Source: an uncultured Collinsella sp. (GTDB lineage: Bacteria > Actinomycetota > Coriobacteriia > Coriobacteriales > Coriobacteriaceae). Taken from it: DNA of 28,545 nucleotides. Under the pieces are notes generated by a model. It saw nothing but the letters and a program-made list of their open reading frames with translations, was not told the DNA's origin and ran no database searches. Below, piece after piece: positions 8,110 through 15,442 of the stretch. The DNA is taken from positions 1 to 28,545 of the forward strand of contig URRT01000005.1 of assembly GCA_900550355.1 (NCBI GenBank). Direction: 5' to 3'. A program made the translations under genes and the position numbers. Position 1 is the first letter of the stretch. Each line of letters starts with the position of its first letter.

Positions 8110-8184
8110 TTTCAGTATCACGAACATACTTTCGGTATCATAATAACATGAAATGATACCGAAAGTATGTTCGTGATACTGAAA
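8110..8184. promoter_or_regulatory. Large inverted repeat upstream of the fic gene
   Basis: The left arm 8110-8141 and right arm 8153-8184 are perfect 32-bp inverted repeats separated by 11 AT-rich bases. Each arm holds GTATCACGAAC and TTTCGGTATCAT sub-blocks, so GATAC-type elements recur four times. The inner edge abuts the ribosome site of the fic gene. It could be a multi-site operator for the Fic winged helix, or a structured 5' leader. Confidence 0.85.
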
Positions 8185-8242
8185 ACAAGGAAAGAGGCGC
8201 GCTTCACAGCTGCTTGGAAAGCGCGGATTTGACTATCCAATT

Positions 8243-8459
8243 GTCTCAATCAGTAACGGTTGGGACCGAAAAACTCGGCCAAACGTTACAGATTGAGATT
8301 GTTTGGATTGGTTCGAACGTTTGTCTCGATCTGTAACAGTTAGACGGTCGAAAGTGGGCTACGTGTTACAGATTGAGATCTTTTAGCCCTGGTTGCTCGT
8401 TCGTCTAAATCTATAACAGTTAGGATTGAAAATCCCTGCTAGATGTTACAAATCGAGAT
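8243..8459. repeat. Hairpin repeat cluster B (3 units of 57 bp)
   Basis: Units at 8243-8299, 8323-8379 and 8403-8459 give an exact 80-bp period. They lie between the 3' end of the glycosidase gene at 8552 and the 5' region of fic. Unit 3 is the most diverged (GTCTAAATCTATAAC). The family is described under clusters A, C and D. Confidence 0.93.
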
Positions 8460-8482
8460 AAACGGACCGCACGGGCTCACCA

Positions 8483-8529
8483 AAACAAAAAGGCCGCATG
8501 CGAATCCGTGGAGGGATTCGCATGCGGCC
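8483..8529 (-). terminator. Rho-independent terminator of the PTS2-glycosidase operon
   Basis: On the minus strand GGCCGCATGCGAATCC pairs perfectly with GGATTCGCATGCGGCC around a 6-base loop, followed by TTTTTGTTTTG. It begins 22 bases past the stop of the GH1 gene. Confidence 0.95.
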
Positions 8530-8551
8530 GACAGGGGTTATGCGGCGGAAA

Positions 8552-9973
8552 CTAGGCCATGAGCAGGCCGGTCTCCGCAACGTTCTTGTACCAGTACGCG
8601 CTCGCCTTGGGATAGCGCTTCTGGGTCTCAAAGTCGATGTAGAACAGGCCATAGCGCTTGTTATAGCCGTTGGTCCAGGAGAACTGGTCCTGCAGCGACC
8701 ACACAAAGTAACCGTCGACGTTCACGCCGCCGTCGATTGCCTTGAGGATCCATGCGAGATGCTGACGCATGTAGTCGATGCGAGGGGCGTCGTCGATAAA
8801 GCCGTCCTCAAAGTCGTCCTTATAGCCCATGCCGTTCTCGGTGATGTAGATCTTCTTGTAGTTGGGGTAATCGTTCTTAATGCGGAGCAGCAGGTCGTAG
8901 AGGCCCTCGGGATAGATAATCCAGTCCCAATCGGTGGTGGGTACGCCTTCGCGCACGCATGACTCGCCCACGCCCTTGAGGAACCAGCGCGAGGAGCCCT
9001 TGTCGCCGGTGCCATTGTGGTTGATGTCGTTTTCGCCCTCGGCGGCACGCAGGAACTGGCACTTGTAGGTGTTGACGCCCAGGCAATCGTTGTAGGGGAG
9101 CGCGGCGGTCAGCGCGGCGATGTCCTCGTCGCGGACGTCGAGCTCGCCGCCGGCGATATGGGCCAGCTTGGTCGCAGCCTCCATGGTGTCGGCTGCATAG
9201 TGGCCGCGGAAGGTGGCGTCGAGTACCCACCGGTTGTTGATGACATCGGCCATGCGGGCGGCCTCGCAGTCGGCGGCGTTGTTGGGGTCGAGGGGATACT
9301 TGGGCTCCAGGTTCTGGACAATGCCGATCTCGCCCTCAAAGCCGCCCTCATGGAAGGCGACGACAGCCTTGGCATGGGCCACCATCATGTTGTGCATGAG
9401 CTGGAAGGCCTTGTCCAGGCGATACTTCTCGCCGTGCGGCCAGTTGCCGACGATAAAGCTGCCCTCGGCGGTCGCGGGAATCTCGTTAAAGGTAAACCAG
9501 TGCTTGACCTCGGTGAACTCGGCAAAGCAGAACTTGGCGTACTCGGCAAAGGCGTCGATCGTCGTGCGCGTCAGGAAGCCCTCGCCGCCGTTCTGGTAAA
9601 AGGCCTCGGGCGTATCGAAGTGATCGAGCGTGACATAGGGGATAACGCCGGCTTTATTGCAGGTGGCGAAAAGCTCGTGATAGAAAGCGACACCCTCGGG
9701 GTTAATCTCGCCGGTGCCACTGGGGAAGATACGGCTCCAAGCGATGGAGACGCGAATGCCGTTGATGCCGAAGCGCTGGCACAGGTCGATATCGACCGGG
9801 TACTTGTTGTAGAAATCGCTTGCGGGATCGGGGGAGAAGCGACCCTGAGCAGCCAGGAAATCGTCCCAGGGCACTTTGCCCTTGCCGTGCGTACGGGTCT
9901 CGCCCTCAACCTGGTAAGCAGCGGTGGCGCCGCCAAACACAAAGCCGTCGGGGAACTGCATGGGGTTGGTCAT
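8552..9973 (-). CDS. GH1 6-phospho-beta-galactosidase/glucosidase (LacG-like, copy 1)
   Basis: Hydrolyses a 6-phosphorylated beta-disaccharide brought in by the PTS, giving a free hexose and hexose-6-phosphate. The 473 residues match LacG of lactococci closely in length and motifs. Acid/base glutamate is E164 in TFNEI; the nucleophile is E379 in YITENGMGYKD. The phosphate-binding set S432, K439 and Y441 sits in FSWTNGYNKRYG, as in LacG, which separates it from GH1 enzymes acting on unphosphorylated sugars. The start at 9973 begins the family pattern FPDGFVFGGATAAYQ, with a GAAAGGATG ribosome site. It follows PTS copy 2 in the same operon with 75 bases between them, and a hairpin there. Galactoside versus glucoside preference cannot be settled from sequence. 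Confidence 0.93.
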   Translation of the reverse strand: MTNPMQFPDGFVFGGATAAYQVEGETRTHGKGKVPWDDFLAAQGRFSPDPASDFYNKYPVDIDLCQRFGINGIRVSIAWSRIFPSGTGEINPEGVAFYHELFATCNKAGVIPYVTLDHFDTPEAFYQNGGEGFLTRTTIDAFAEYAKFCFAEFTEVKHWFTFNEIPATAEGSFIVGNWPHGEKYRLDKAFQLMHNMMVAHAKAVVAFHEGGFEGEIGIVQNLEPKYPLDPNNAADCEAARMADVINNRWVLDATFRGHYAADTMEAATKLAHIAGGELDVRDEDIAALTAALPYNDCLGVNTYKCQFLRAAEGENDINHNGTGDKGSSRWFLKGVGESCVREGVPTTDWDWIIYPEGLYDLLLRIKNDYPNYKKIYITENGMGYKDDFEDGFIDDAPRIDYMRQHLAWILKAIDGGVNVDGYFVWSLQDQFSWTNGYNKRYGLFYIDFETQKRYPKASAYWYKNVAETGLLMA

Positions 9974-10006
9974 GAGTCATCCTTTCTGTGGGATTCGAAT
10001 AGGGAG

Positions 10007-10033
10007 GGTGCCCGAACTGGGGATCCGGGCACC
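10007..10033 (-). promoter_or_regulatory. Intercistronic hairpin, PTS2 to glycosidase 1
   Basis: GGTGCCCG (10007-10014) pairs with CGGGCACC (10026-10033) in the 75-base gap between permease and hydrolase. There is no T tract, so it is more likely an mRNA stability or processing element than a terminator. Equivalent hairpins occur in the other two leftward operons. Confidence 0.6.
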
Positions 10034-10048
10034 AACAGAGGGAGGAAC

Positions 10049-11806
10049 CTAGTCGAGGTTCTCGCGGAGCCACTTGATGGCGCCAGCGGGGTCGCGAGTA
10101 AGGTCGATATATTCCTTACCGCGCGGGGCGAGCAGCTTAATGCCCAGGCGATCGGTGTCGGCCTTCATGTCGTTGTAGTAGCTACGAACCTGCGGGGCGA
10201 GCACGATAACGTCGTACTGATCCATGATGGCAGTGTGCTGGCCATAGGCGCCTGCGGAGGAAGCGATGTTCTCTCCGGTCTGCGCAGCACCTTCCTTGAT
10301 GGCGTTGGCGAGCATGGCAGAGGTGCCGGCGCCGGCGCACAGGACGAGGACCTTCAGACCGTCGACATCCTTCTTAGCGGATGCATCGGCAGCGGGCTCG
10401 GGCTGATCGGCGACAGGCTTGCTGTCAGCGGCAGCGGTGGCCTGCTCGACAGCGGGCGCAGAGGTGCTGGCGGCGATGGTGGCAGCACCATCGGACTCGA
10501 GACCCAGCTCGGCGGCGCGCTCGGCTTCCTGGTCGCAGAGCAGCTTATCGTATGCCTTCAAGAACGGCAGGTAGATGATGGCGTCCAGCAAGATGATGAT
10601 CGCGACAAATACCAGGGCGATAAGCTGGAAGTTTGTAGTGATGAAGATGCCGATGGGGGCAGGGGTAGCCCAAGGCACCACGAAGGAGAAGCCGTTCATG
10701 CCCACGTTGTCGATAAAGAACTTGGCAACACTCACGTTGACGCAGCCGGCGGCAACAAAGGGGATGAGCATGTAGGGGTTAAGGATCATCGGCGCGCCAA
10801 AGAGCAGCGGTTCGTTGACGGCGAAGGCAACAGGAACAATCGAGGCCTTGCCGACGGCTTTGAGCTGTTTGGACTTCATAAAGAGAATCAGCAGAAGCGG
10901 CACGATGAACGTGGCGCCGGTGCCGCCGAACTCACCCACGAGCGACATGTTAAAGGTGAGGGAGTGGGCGGGGTGGCCACCGGCCAGCAGAACCTGCAGG
11001 TTCTCGGCCTGGTTGGCAAGACGGATGGGGTCGATGCCCGGCTGGACAATCGAAGGGCCGTGGACGCCGATGAACCAGAAGAACGCGGTGGCCGCCTGAA
11101 TAAGGATGAGTCCGGGGTAGGTCTCTGCCGCAGTGAAGAGCGGGGAGAGCAGTTTGATAAGCAGCTCGGAGAACGGAACGCCCATGAGGTTGCGCACGAC
11201 GACATCGATGATGCCGCAGATGATGACAGCGCCACCGAAGGGGATGATGTCGCGGAAGTTCTGAGCGATGGCGCCCGGAACCTCCTTGGGTAGCTTAATG
11301 GTCAGATCGCGCGAAACGCAGAACTTATAAACCCAAACGGTAATGAACGCTGCGATATAGGCCGAGAACAGACCGCGTGTACCCATGCTGGTGCAATCGA
11401 AGACCGAAAGCTCGGAGCCGTTGAACTTGGTGGTGAACTGCGTAACAGCGAGCAGCAGCATGCTGCACTGGGCGGCAACCATGGTGGAGCCGTCGTTGAG
11501 CACCTTGCCGGCGGGCATGCGACGGTTCATGGAAGCCGTGAAGTTCTTGGCGGTGGTGCCGGCAACCATGATGCCCATGACGCCCATGGTGAAGTTGTAC
11601 AGCTTGTTGCACCAGTCGATGAGCGGCTGGGGCAGCGTGATGCCAACTACGCCGGGAAGGGTGGCGATCAGCAGAAAGATCGAAGAGGTAAGGACGATGG
11701 GCATGCACCCAAGGAATCCGTCTTTGATGGCCTGGAGGTAGATGTTTCTCGAGATCTTCTCGAAGAACGGTTGATGCTTTTCGAGCATCTTTACGATGGC
11801 GTCCAT
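10049..11806 (-). CDS. PTS lactose/cellobiose-type EIICB fusion (copy 2)
   Basis: 585-residue membrane permease and phosphotransferase. The IIC domain (about 1-430) has the SMNRRMPAGK motif, IGVHGPSIV with the substrate-binding histidine and FAVNEPLLFGAPMILNP with the conserved glutamate. An alanine-rich flexible linker (about 435-483) leads to the IIB domain with C490 in LVLCAGAGTS, the phosphate-carrying cysteine. The N-terminus MDAIVKMLEKHQPFFEKISRN is nearly the same as copy 1. The start has AAGGAG six bases upstream. It is the first gene of a leftward operon with the LacG-like gene and diverges from a LacI-family gene whose probable operator, a 24-bp perfect palindrome, lies about 100 bases upstream. 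EIIA must be supplied in trans. Confidence 0.93.
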   Translation of the reverse strand: MDAIVKMLEKHQPFFEKISRNIYLQAIKDGFLGCMPIVLTSSIFLLIATLPGVVGITLPQPLIDWCNKLYNFTMGVMGIMVAGTTAKNFTASMNRRMPAGKVLNDGSTMVAAQCSMLLLAVTQFTTKFNGSELSVFDCTSMGTRGLFSAYIAAFITVWVYKFCVSRDLTIKLPKEVPGAIAQNFRDIIPFGGAVIICGIIDVVVRNLMGVPFSELLIKLLSPLFTAAETYPGLILIQAATAFFWFIGVHGPSIVQPGIDPIRLANQAENLQVLLAGGHPAHSLTFNMSLVGEFGGTGATFIVPLLLILFMKSKQLKAVGKASIVPVAFAVNEPLLFGAPMILNPYMLIPFVAAGCVNVSVAKFFIDNVGMNGFSFVVPWATPAPIGIFITTNFQLIALVFVAIIILLDAIIYLPFLKAYDKLLCDQEAERAAELGLESDGAATIAASTSAPAVEQATAAADSKPVADQPEPAADASAKKDVDGLKVLVLCAGAGTSAMLANAIKEGAAQTGENIASSAGAYGQHTAIMDQYDVIVLAPQVRSYYNDMKADTDRLGIKLLAPRGKEYIDLTRDPAGAIKWLRENLD

Positions 11807-11907
11807 AGAGCTCCTTTGCTACTTGATGCGCGATGCATGTGGATGGAACTGGTCGTCGATGGATGGTCAGGACTGCCCGGAAACCTTCCTGCTTAAGGAA
11901 GGCATTG

Positions 11908-11931
11908 CGAAATGACAACGTTGTCATTTCG
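11908..11931. promoter_or_regulatory. LacI-family operator, perfect 24-bp palindrome
   Basis: The core TGACAACGTTGTCA (11913-11926) has a central CG typical of LacI-family operators, and the symmetry extends over the full 24 bp. A second partial copy, TGACAACGTAAGAC, starts at 11936, 23 bases on. The site lies between the divergent PTS copy 2 and LacI gene 1. Confidence 0.8.
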
Positions 11932-11977
11932 TTAATGACAACGTAAGACATTTTTGGAAGAGCAACAATGATATACG

Positions 11978-12007
11978 GGTGAGCGGTCGATATTGTCCGG
12001 TAAACGG
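11978..12007. promoter_or_regulatory. Tandem CGGTGAACGG-like motif, 21-bp spacing (site 1)
   Basis: GGTGAGCGG starts at 11978 and GGTAAACGG at 11999, exactly 21 bases apart. The same arrangement occurs at 17083/17104, 22049/22070 and, on the other strand, 23236/23257. The binding factor is unknown. Confidence 0.6.
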
Positions 12008-12081
12008 TTGATTTGTCAGTCGGGCAGGTAGTGTATGCTAGAACGCAAAAAGCAAGCGATAGAGAACCGAGTGGAGAAGCA

Positions 12082-13092
12082 GTGGCAACGATGGACAAGA
12101 AAAATGTCTCAATGAATGATGTGGCAGTTGCCGCGGGCGTTTCTCTCAAGACGGTGTCGCGCGTGATCAACGAGCCCGATAGCGTGCGAGAGTCGACACG
12201 CGATAGGGTCCATGCTGCCATGGAAGCGCTTGAGTTCCGGGCGAACTTTGCCGCGCGTTCACTCAAGTTGGGCCGTTACGGGTGCATCGGCGTGGTGCTG
12301 TTCCACTTGTCGGGCGGCAACGTGGACATGATTGACGGTATCGCCGATGCCGCCGCAGAGCGAGGCTTTGCGCTCACGATGATTAAAAAGCGGGCGGGGG
12401 AGAAGATGACCCTTGCCGAAGCGGCACGTAGGATGTCGCAGCTTCCCGTCGACGGCATGATTTTCAACCTGCGCCAGATGGTCGATGACTTTGATACCTT
12501 TGAGGCGCCGAAAGACCTCAAGACGGTGATTATCACGTCGATGGAACATCCTACCTGCTCTACCGTCAGTGACGACCAAGAGGGCGGCGCGCGCATGGCA
12601 TGCGAGTACTTCTTGAATCGCGGACACAAGAATGTGTACTTCGTCTCTGGTAAGAAAGAGTCGCTGTCGAGCCAGTGCCGTATGAAAGGTTGGCGTGCGG
12701 CACTCGAGACGCGTGGCATTGAGCCGCCCGCGCCCCTGCAAGGCGATTGGAATGCGGATAGTGGCTATGCTGCGGGCCTTGTGCTTGCCGATAAACCCGA
12801 TTGCACGGCGGTCCTTGCGGCTAACGACTGCATGGCAAACGGCGTGATGATGGCTTTACGTGACAAAGGGCTCAGTGTGCCCGACGACGTGTCCGTGATC
12901 GGCTTCGACGATGAGCTCTACAAGACGATTCCCAACTCGATTCTGACGTCGGTGAAGTTCCGCCACCGCGAGCTGGGCGTCCGTGCGCTTAATGAGGTCG
13001 TCGCAGGTCTGGAAGCCCCGAGCTCCAGAAGCCGTACGCTCGTCTCGGGCGTGTTGGTCGAGCGTTCCAGCGTAAGGGATCTGCGGGCGTAG
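12082..13092 (+). CDS. LacI-family transcriptional regulator 1
   Basis: 336 residues. The N-terminal HTH reads MNDVAVAAGVSLKTVSRVIN, with L22 and K23 at the positions that set operator choice in LacI proteins. The hinge follows near FAARSLKLGRYGCIGVV, then a periplasmic-binding-protein-like sensor domain ending VLVERSSVRDLRA. The GTG at 12082 is preferred since GGAG lies five bases upstream and homology starts just after; the frame is open further upstream to 12013 without a ribosome site. It diverges from PTS copy 2 and its glycosidase, with the 24-bp palindrome between them, so it most likely represses that operon until an inducing sugar or sugar phosphate appears. Effector unknown. Its 3' end meets repeat cluster C. 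Confidence 0.9.
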   Translation: MATMDKKNVSMNDVAVAAGVSLKTVSRVINEPDSVRESTRDRVHAAMEALEFRANFAARSLKLGRYGCIGVVLFHLSGGNVDMIDGIADAAAERGFALTMIKKRAGEKMTLAEAARRMSQLPVDGMIFNLRQMVDDFDTFEAPKDLKTVIITSMEHPTCSTVSDDQEGGARMACEYFLNRGHKNVYFVSGKKESLSSQCRMKGWRAALETRGIEPPAPLQGDWNADSGYAAGLVLADKPDCTAVLAANDCMANGVMMALRDKGLSVPDDVSVIGFDDELYKTIPNSILTSVKFRHRELGVRALNEVVAGLEAPSSRSRTLVSGVLVERSSVRDLRA

Positions 13093-13109
13093 ACGTGCTC
13101 GGCCTGCTC

Positions 13110-13406
13110 GTCTAAATCTGTAACAGGTGGGACCCGAAAACTCGACTAGGTGTTATAGATTGAGATTTTGTCTACCCAGCCATCATCTTTGTCTCGATCT
13201 GTAACAGTTAGGAGTGAAATGACCAGCCAGGTGTTACAGATCTAGATTGATTGGATTGACCCATCTGTTTGTCTCGATCTGTAACATCTAAGCGGTCAAA
13301 AGCGGTCTACATGTTACAGATTGAGATTTTTGGCTTGGCCTGTGCGTTCATCTCGATCTGTAACAGCTAGGACCGAAAAACTCGGCTAGATGTTACAGAT
13401 TGAGAT
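13110..13406. repeat. Hairpin repeat cluster C (4 units of 57 bp)
   Basis: Units at 13110-13166, 13191-13247, 13271-13327 and 13350-13406; spacers are 24, 23 and 22 bases. The fourth unit shows the full fold: outer arms TCTCGATCTGTAACA/TGTTACAGATTGAGA, middle arms CTAG/CTAG, inner arms CCGA/TCGG. The cluster fills the convergent gap between LacI gene 1 and PTS copy 3. Confidence 0.94.
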
Positions 13407-13431
13407 GAACAGGAGGACGGGTGCGGTCTAA

Positions 13432-13471
13432 ACAAAATGGCCCGCGCATCACACATCGATGCACGGGCCAT
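13432..13471 (-). terminator. Terminator of glycosidase 2-PTS3 operon, possibly bidirectional
   Basis: ATGGCCCG...GCATC pairs with GATGC...CGGGCCAT (13437-13471). On the minus strand it is followed by TTTGTTT, 35 bases past the PTS3 stop. On the plus strand it is followed by TTATTG, so it may also stop readthrough from LacI gene 1. Confidence 0.85.
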
Positions 13472-13505
13472 TTATTGTCTGCAAGCGGCAGGTGGTGTCA
13501 GCGTC

Positions 13506-15266
13506 TTATGCCTCGAGGTTTTCCTCGATCCAGGCGACGGCGCCCTTGGGATCCTTAGTGAGGTCGATGTACTGTTTGCCCTTGGGCGACAGCAGCGTGA
13601 TGCCCAGGCGGTCGGTGTCGGCCTTCATCTCGTTGTAATAGGTGCGAACCTGCGGAGCCAGGACGATGACGTTGTACTGGTCCATGATGGCGTAGTGGCT
13701 GCCGTAGGCACCGGCGTTGGCGGTAATGTCGATGCCCAGCTCGTCGGCGCCTTCCTTAAGCGCGTTGGCGAGCAGTGCAGAGGTGCCGGCGCCAGCGCAC
13801 AGAACCAGAACCCTCAGATCCTTGCCCTTAAGGGCGGACGGAGCTGCGGAGGCCTCGGTGGCAGAAGCGGTCTCGACAACAGGAGCCTCAACGGCGGGGG
13901 CGGCAGCGGTCTTGACGGCCTTGGTCTCCTCGGCCTCTTCTTCGGCCAGGGTCTCGGCCTCCTGCTTGCACAGGACGTTGTCGTAGGCCTTGCAGAATGG
14001 GTAGTAGATCAAGAAGTCAACGACCAGCAGGACGACAACCAGGACCAGAGAGATCGGCTGGAAGTTGGTGTCGATGAAGGTGCCGATCGGTCCGGGGAGT
14101 GCCCACGGCATGGCATAGATAAAGCCGTTCATGCCCAAAAAGTCGATGAAGAACTTACCAATGAGGACGTTGGCCACGGGGGCAAACAGGAACGGGATCA
14201 GGAAGTACGGGTTGAGGATGATGGGCGCGGCGAACAGCAGCGGCTCGTTGACGGCGAACATCACGGGTACGACAGAGGCTTTGCCGACGGCCTTGAGCTG
14301 CTTGGAGCGCATAAAGAGCAGGAAGATGATCGGGACAATGAACGTGGCGCCGGTGCCGCCGAGTTCGCCGATGTAGTTACCGAAGTTTTCGGTCAGGGCG
14401 AGGGCGGGGTGACCGCCGGCCTGCAGCGTGGCGAGGTTGGTGGTGATGTTGCCAAACAGCGCGGCGTTGAGGGCAGGCTTAACGACCGAGGGGCCGTGGA
14501 TGCCCATGAACCAGAACAGCGGGATCATGAACCAGATGAGGGCGAGGCCGGCGTAGGAATCGGCAGCGGCGAACAGCGGGCTCACCAGCGTGGAGATGAC
14601 GTTGGCAAACGGGACGGCCAAGCAGGTGCGGCAGATAACGTCGATGACGGCGACAAACAGGATGGAGAAGCTGAAGGCGAAGATGTCGCGGAAGTTCTGG
14701 GCGATGGCGCCGGGGACTTCTTTGGGCAGCTTGATGGTGATGTCTCGCTTAATGCAGAAGGCATAGATGTTGACCGTGGCAAATGCGGCGACAAAGGAGC
14801 TCAGCAGGCCCTTGGTGCCCATGTTGTCGGTAAAGAACACCGAGACATCGGCGCCGTCGATCTTGGCACTCGTCTGGGTAACGGCCAAGATGAGCATAGC
14901 GCACATGGCGGCGACCATGGTGCTCGTGGCGTTGATGGCCTTGCCGGCAGGCATGCGGCGGTTCTTGGAGCCGGTCAGCGCGCTTGCGGTGGTGCCGGCG
15001 ACCATGATGCCCACGACGCCCATCGTGAAGTTGTAAACCTTGTTGCAGAAGTTCACGACGTCGACGTTCCACCAGTCGGGCAGCGTAAAGCCGCCGACCG
15101 TGGCGACAACGCCCGGCAGGGTCGAAATAAGCAGGAAGACAGAAGAAGACAGGATAATGGGCATTGCTGCCAAAAAGCCGTCTTTAATGGCCTGAAGGTA
15201 GATGTTCTTAGAGACCTTGTCGAAGTACGGCTGACCTTTCTCCAAGAACTTAACGATCGATTCCAT
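13506..15266 (-). CDS. PTS lactose/cellobiose-type EIICB fusion (copy 3)
   Basis: 586-residue membrane permease and phosphotransferase. IIC domain with KNRRMPAGK, MGIHGPSVV and FAVNEPLLFAAPIILNP motifs; an alanine/glutamate-rich linker at about 430-483 (EEEAEETKAVKTAAAP region); IIB domain with active C490 in LVLCAGAGTS. The C-terminus resembles copies 1 and 2 (LAPQVRTYYNEMKADTDRLG). The start at 15266 has GAGGAG eight bases upstream. Here the permease is the second gene, 176 bases behind the LacG-like gene, the reverse of the order in the other two modules. The intervening gap holds a hairpin, and the long gap could also hold an internal promoter. Relies on an EIIA in trans. Confidence 0.93.
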   Translation of the reverse strand: MESIVKFLEKGQPYFDKVSKNIYLQAIKDGFLAAMPIILSSSVFLLISTLPGVVATVGGFTLPDWWNVDVVNFCNKVYNFTMGVVGIMVAGTTASALTGSKNRRMPAGKAINATSTMVAAMCAMLILAVTQTSAKIDGADVSVFFTDNMGTKGLLSSFVAAFATVNIYAFCIKRDITIKLPKEVPGAIAQNFRDIFAFSFSILFVAVIDVICRTCLAVPFANVISTLVSPLFAAADSYAGLALIWFMIPLFWFMGIHGPSVVKPALNAALFGNITTNLATLQAGGHPALALTENFGNYIGELGGTGATFIVPIIFLLFMRSKQLKAVGKASVVPVMFAVNEPLLFAAPIILNPYFLIPFLFAPVANVLIGKFFIDFLGMNGFIYAMPWALPGPIGTFIDTNFQPISLVLVVVLLVVDFLIYYPFCKAYDNVLCKQEAETLAEEEAEETKAVKTAAAPAVEAPVVETASATEASAAPSALKGKDLRVLVLCAGAGTSALLANALKEGADELGIDITANAGAYGSHYAIMDQYNVIVLAPQVRTYYNEMKADTDRLGITLLSPKGKQYIDLTKDPKGAVAWIEENLEA

Positions 15267-15379
15267 AGTTCACGCTCCTCTTTGCATGAAATCTTAATGG
15301 CATGGACGTTGAAAACCTATATGGTCTCCCGCTTGCTAAAAGCCCGGGTGCAGGCGGGGTCGGTCCCAGGGGGAGAGAG

Positions 15380-15416
15380 GGGAGCGGCTGGGTTTGTATC
15401 GCATAGGGCCGCTCCC
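15380..15416 (-). promoter_or_regulatory. Intercistronic hairpin, glycosidase 2 to PTS3
   Basis: GGGAGCGGC (15380-15388) pairs with GCCGCTCCC (15408-15416) within the 176-base gap. No T tract follows on the minus strand. It is the counterpart of the hairpins at 10007 and 20008. Confidence 0.65.
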
Positions 15417-15442
15417 TTCTCGGGGGAAAGCGAGGCGATGCG

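Noticed and set aside
9017..11293. Very long open frame on the plus strand opposite the PTS copy 2 and glycosidase 1 genes
   Set aside because: It is an antisense shadow of GC-rich codon use in two well-supported genes. Its translation is a low-complexity mix of Gly, Val, Ala and Asp with no family motif.
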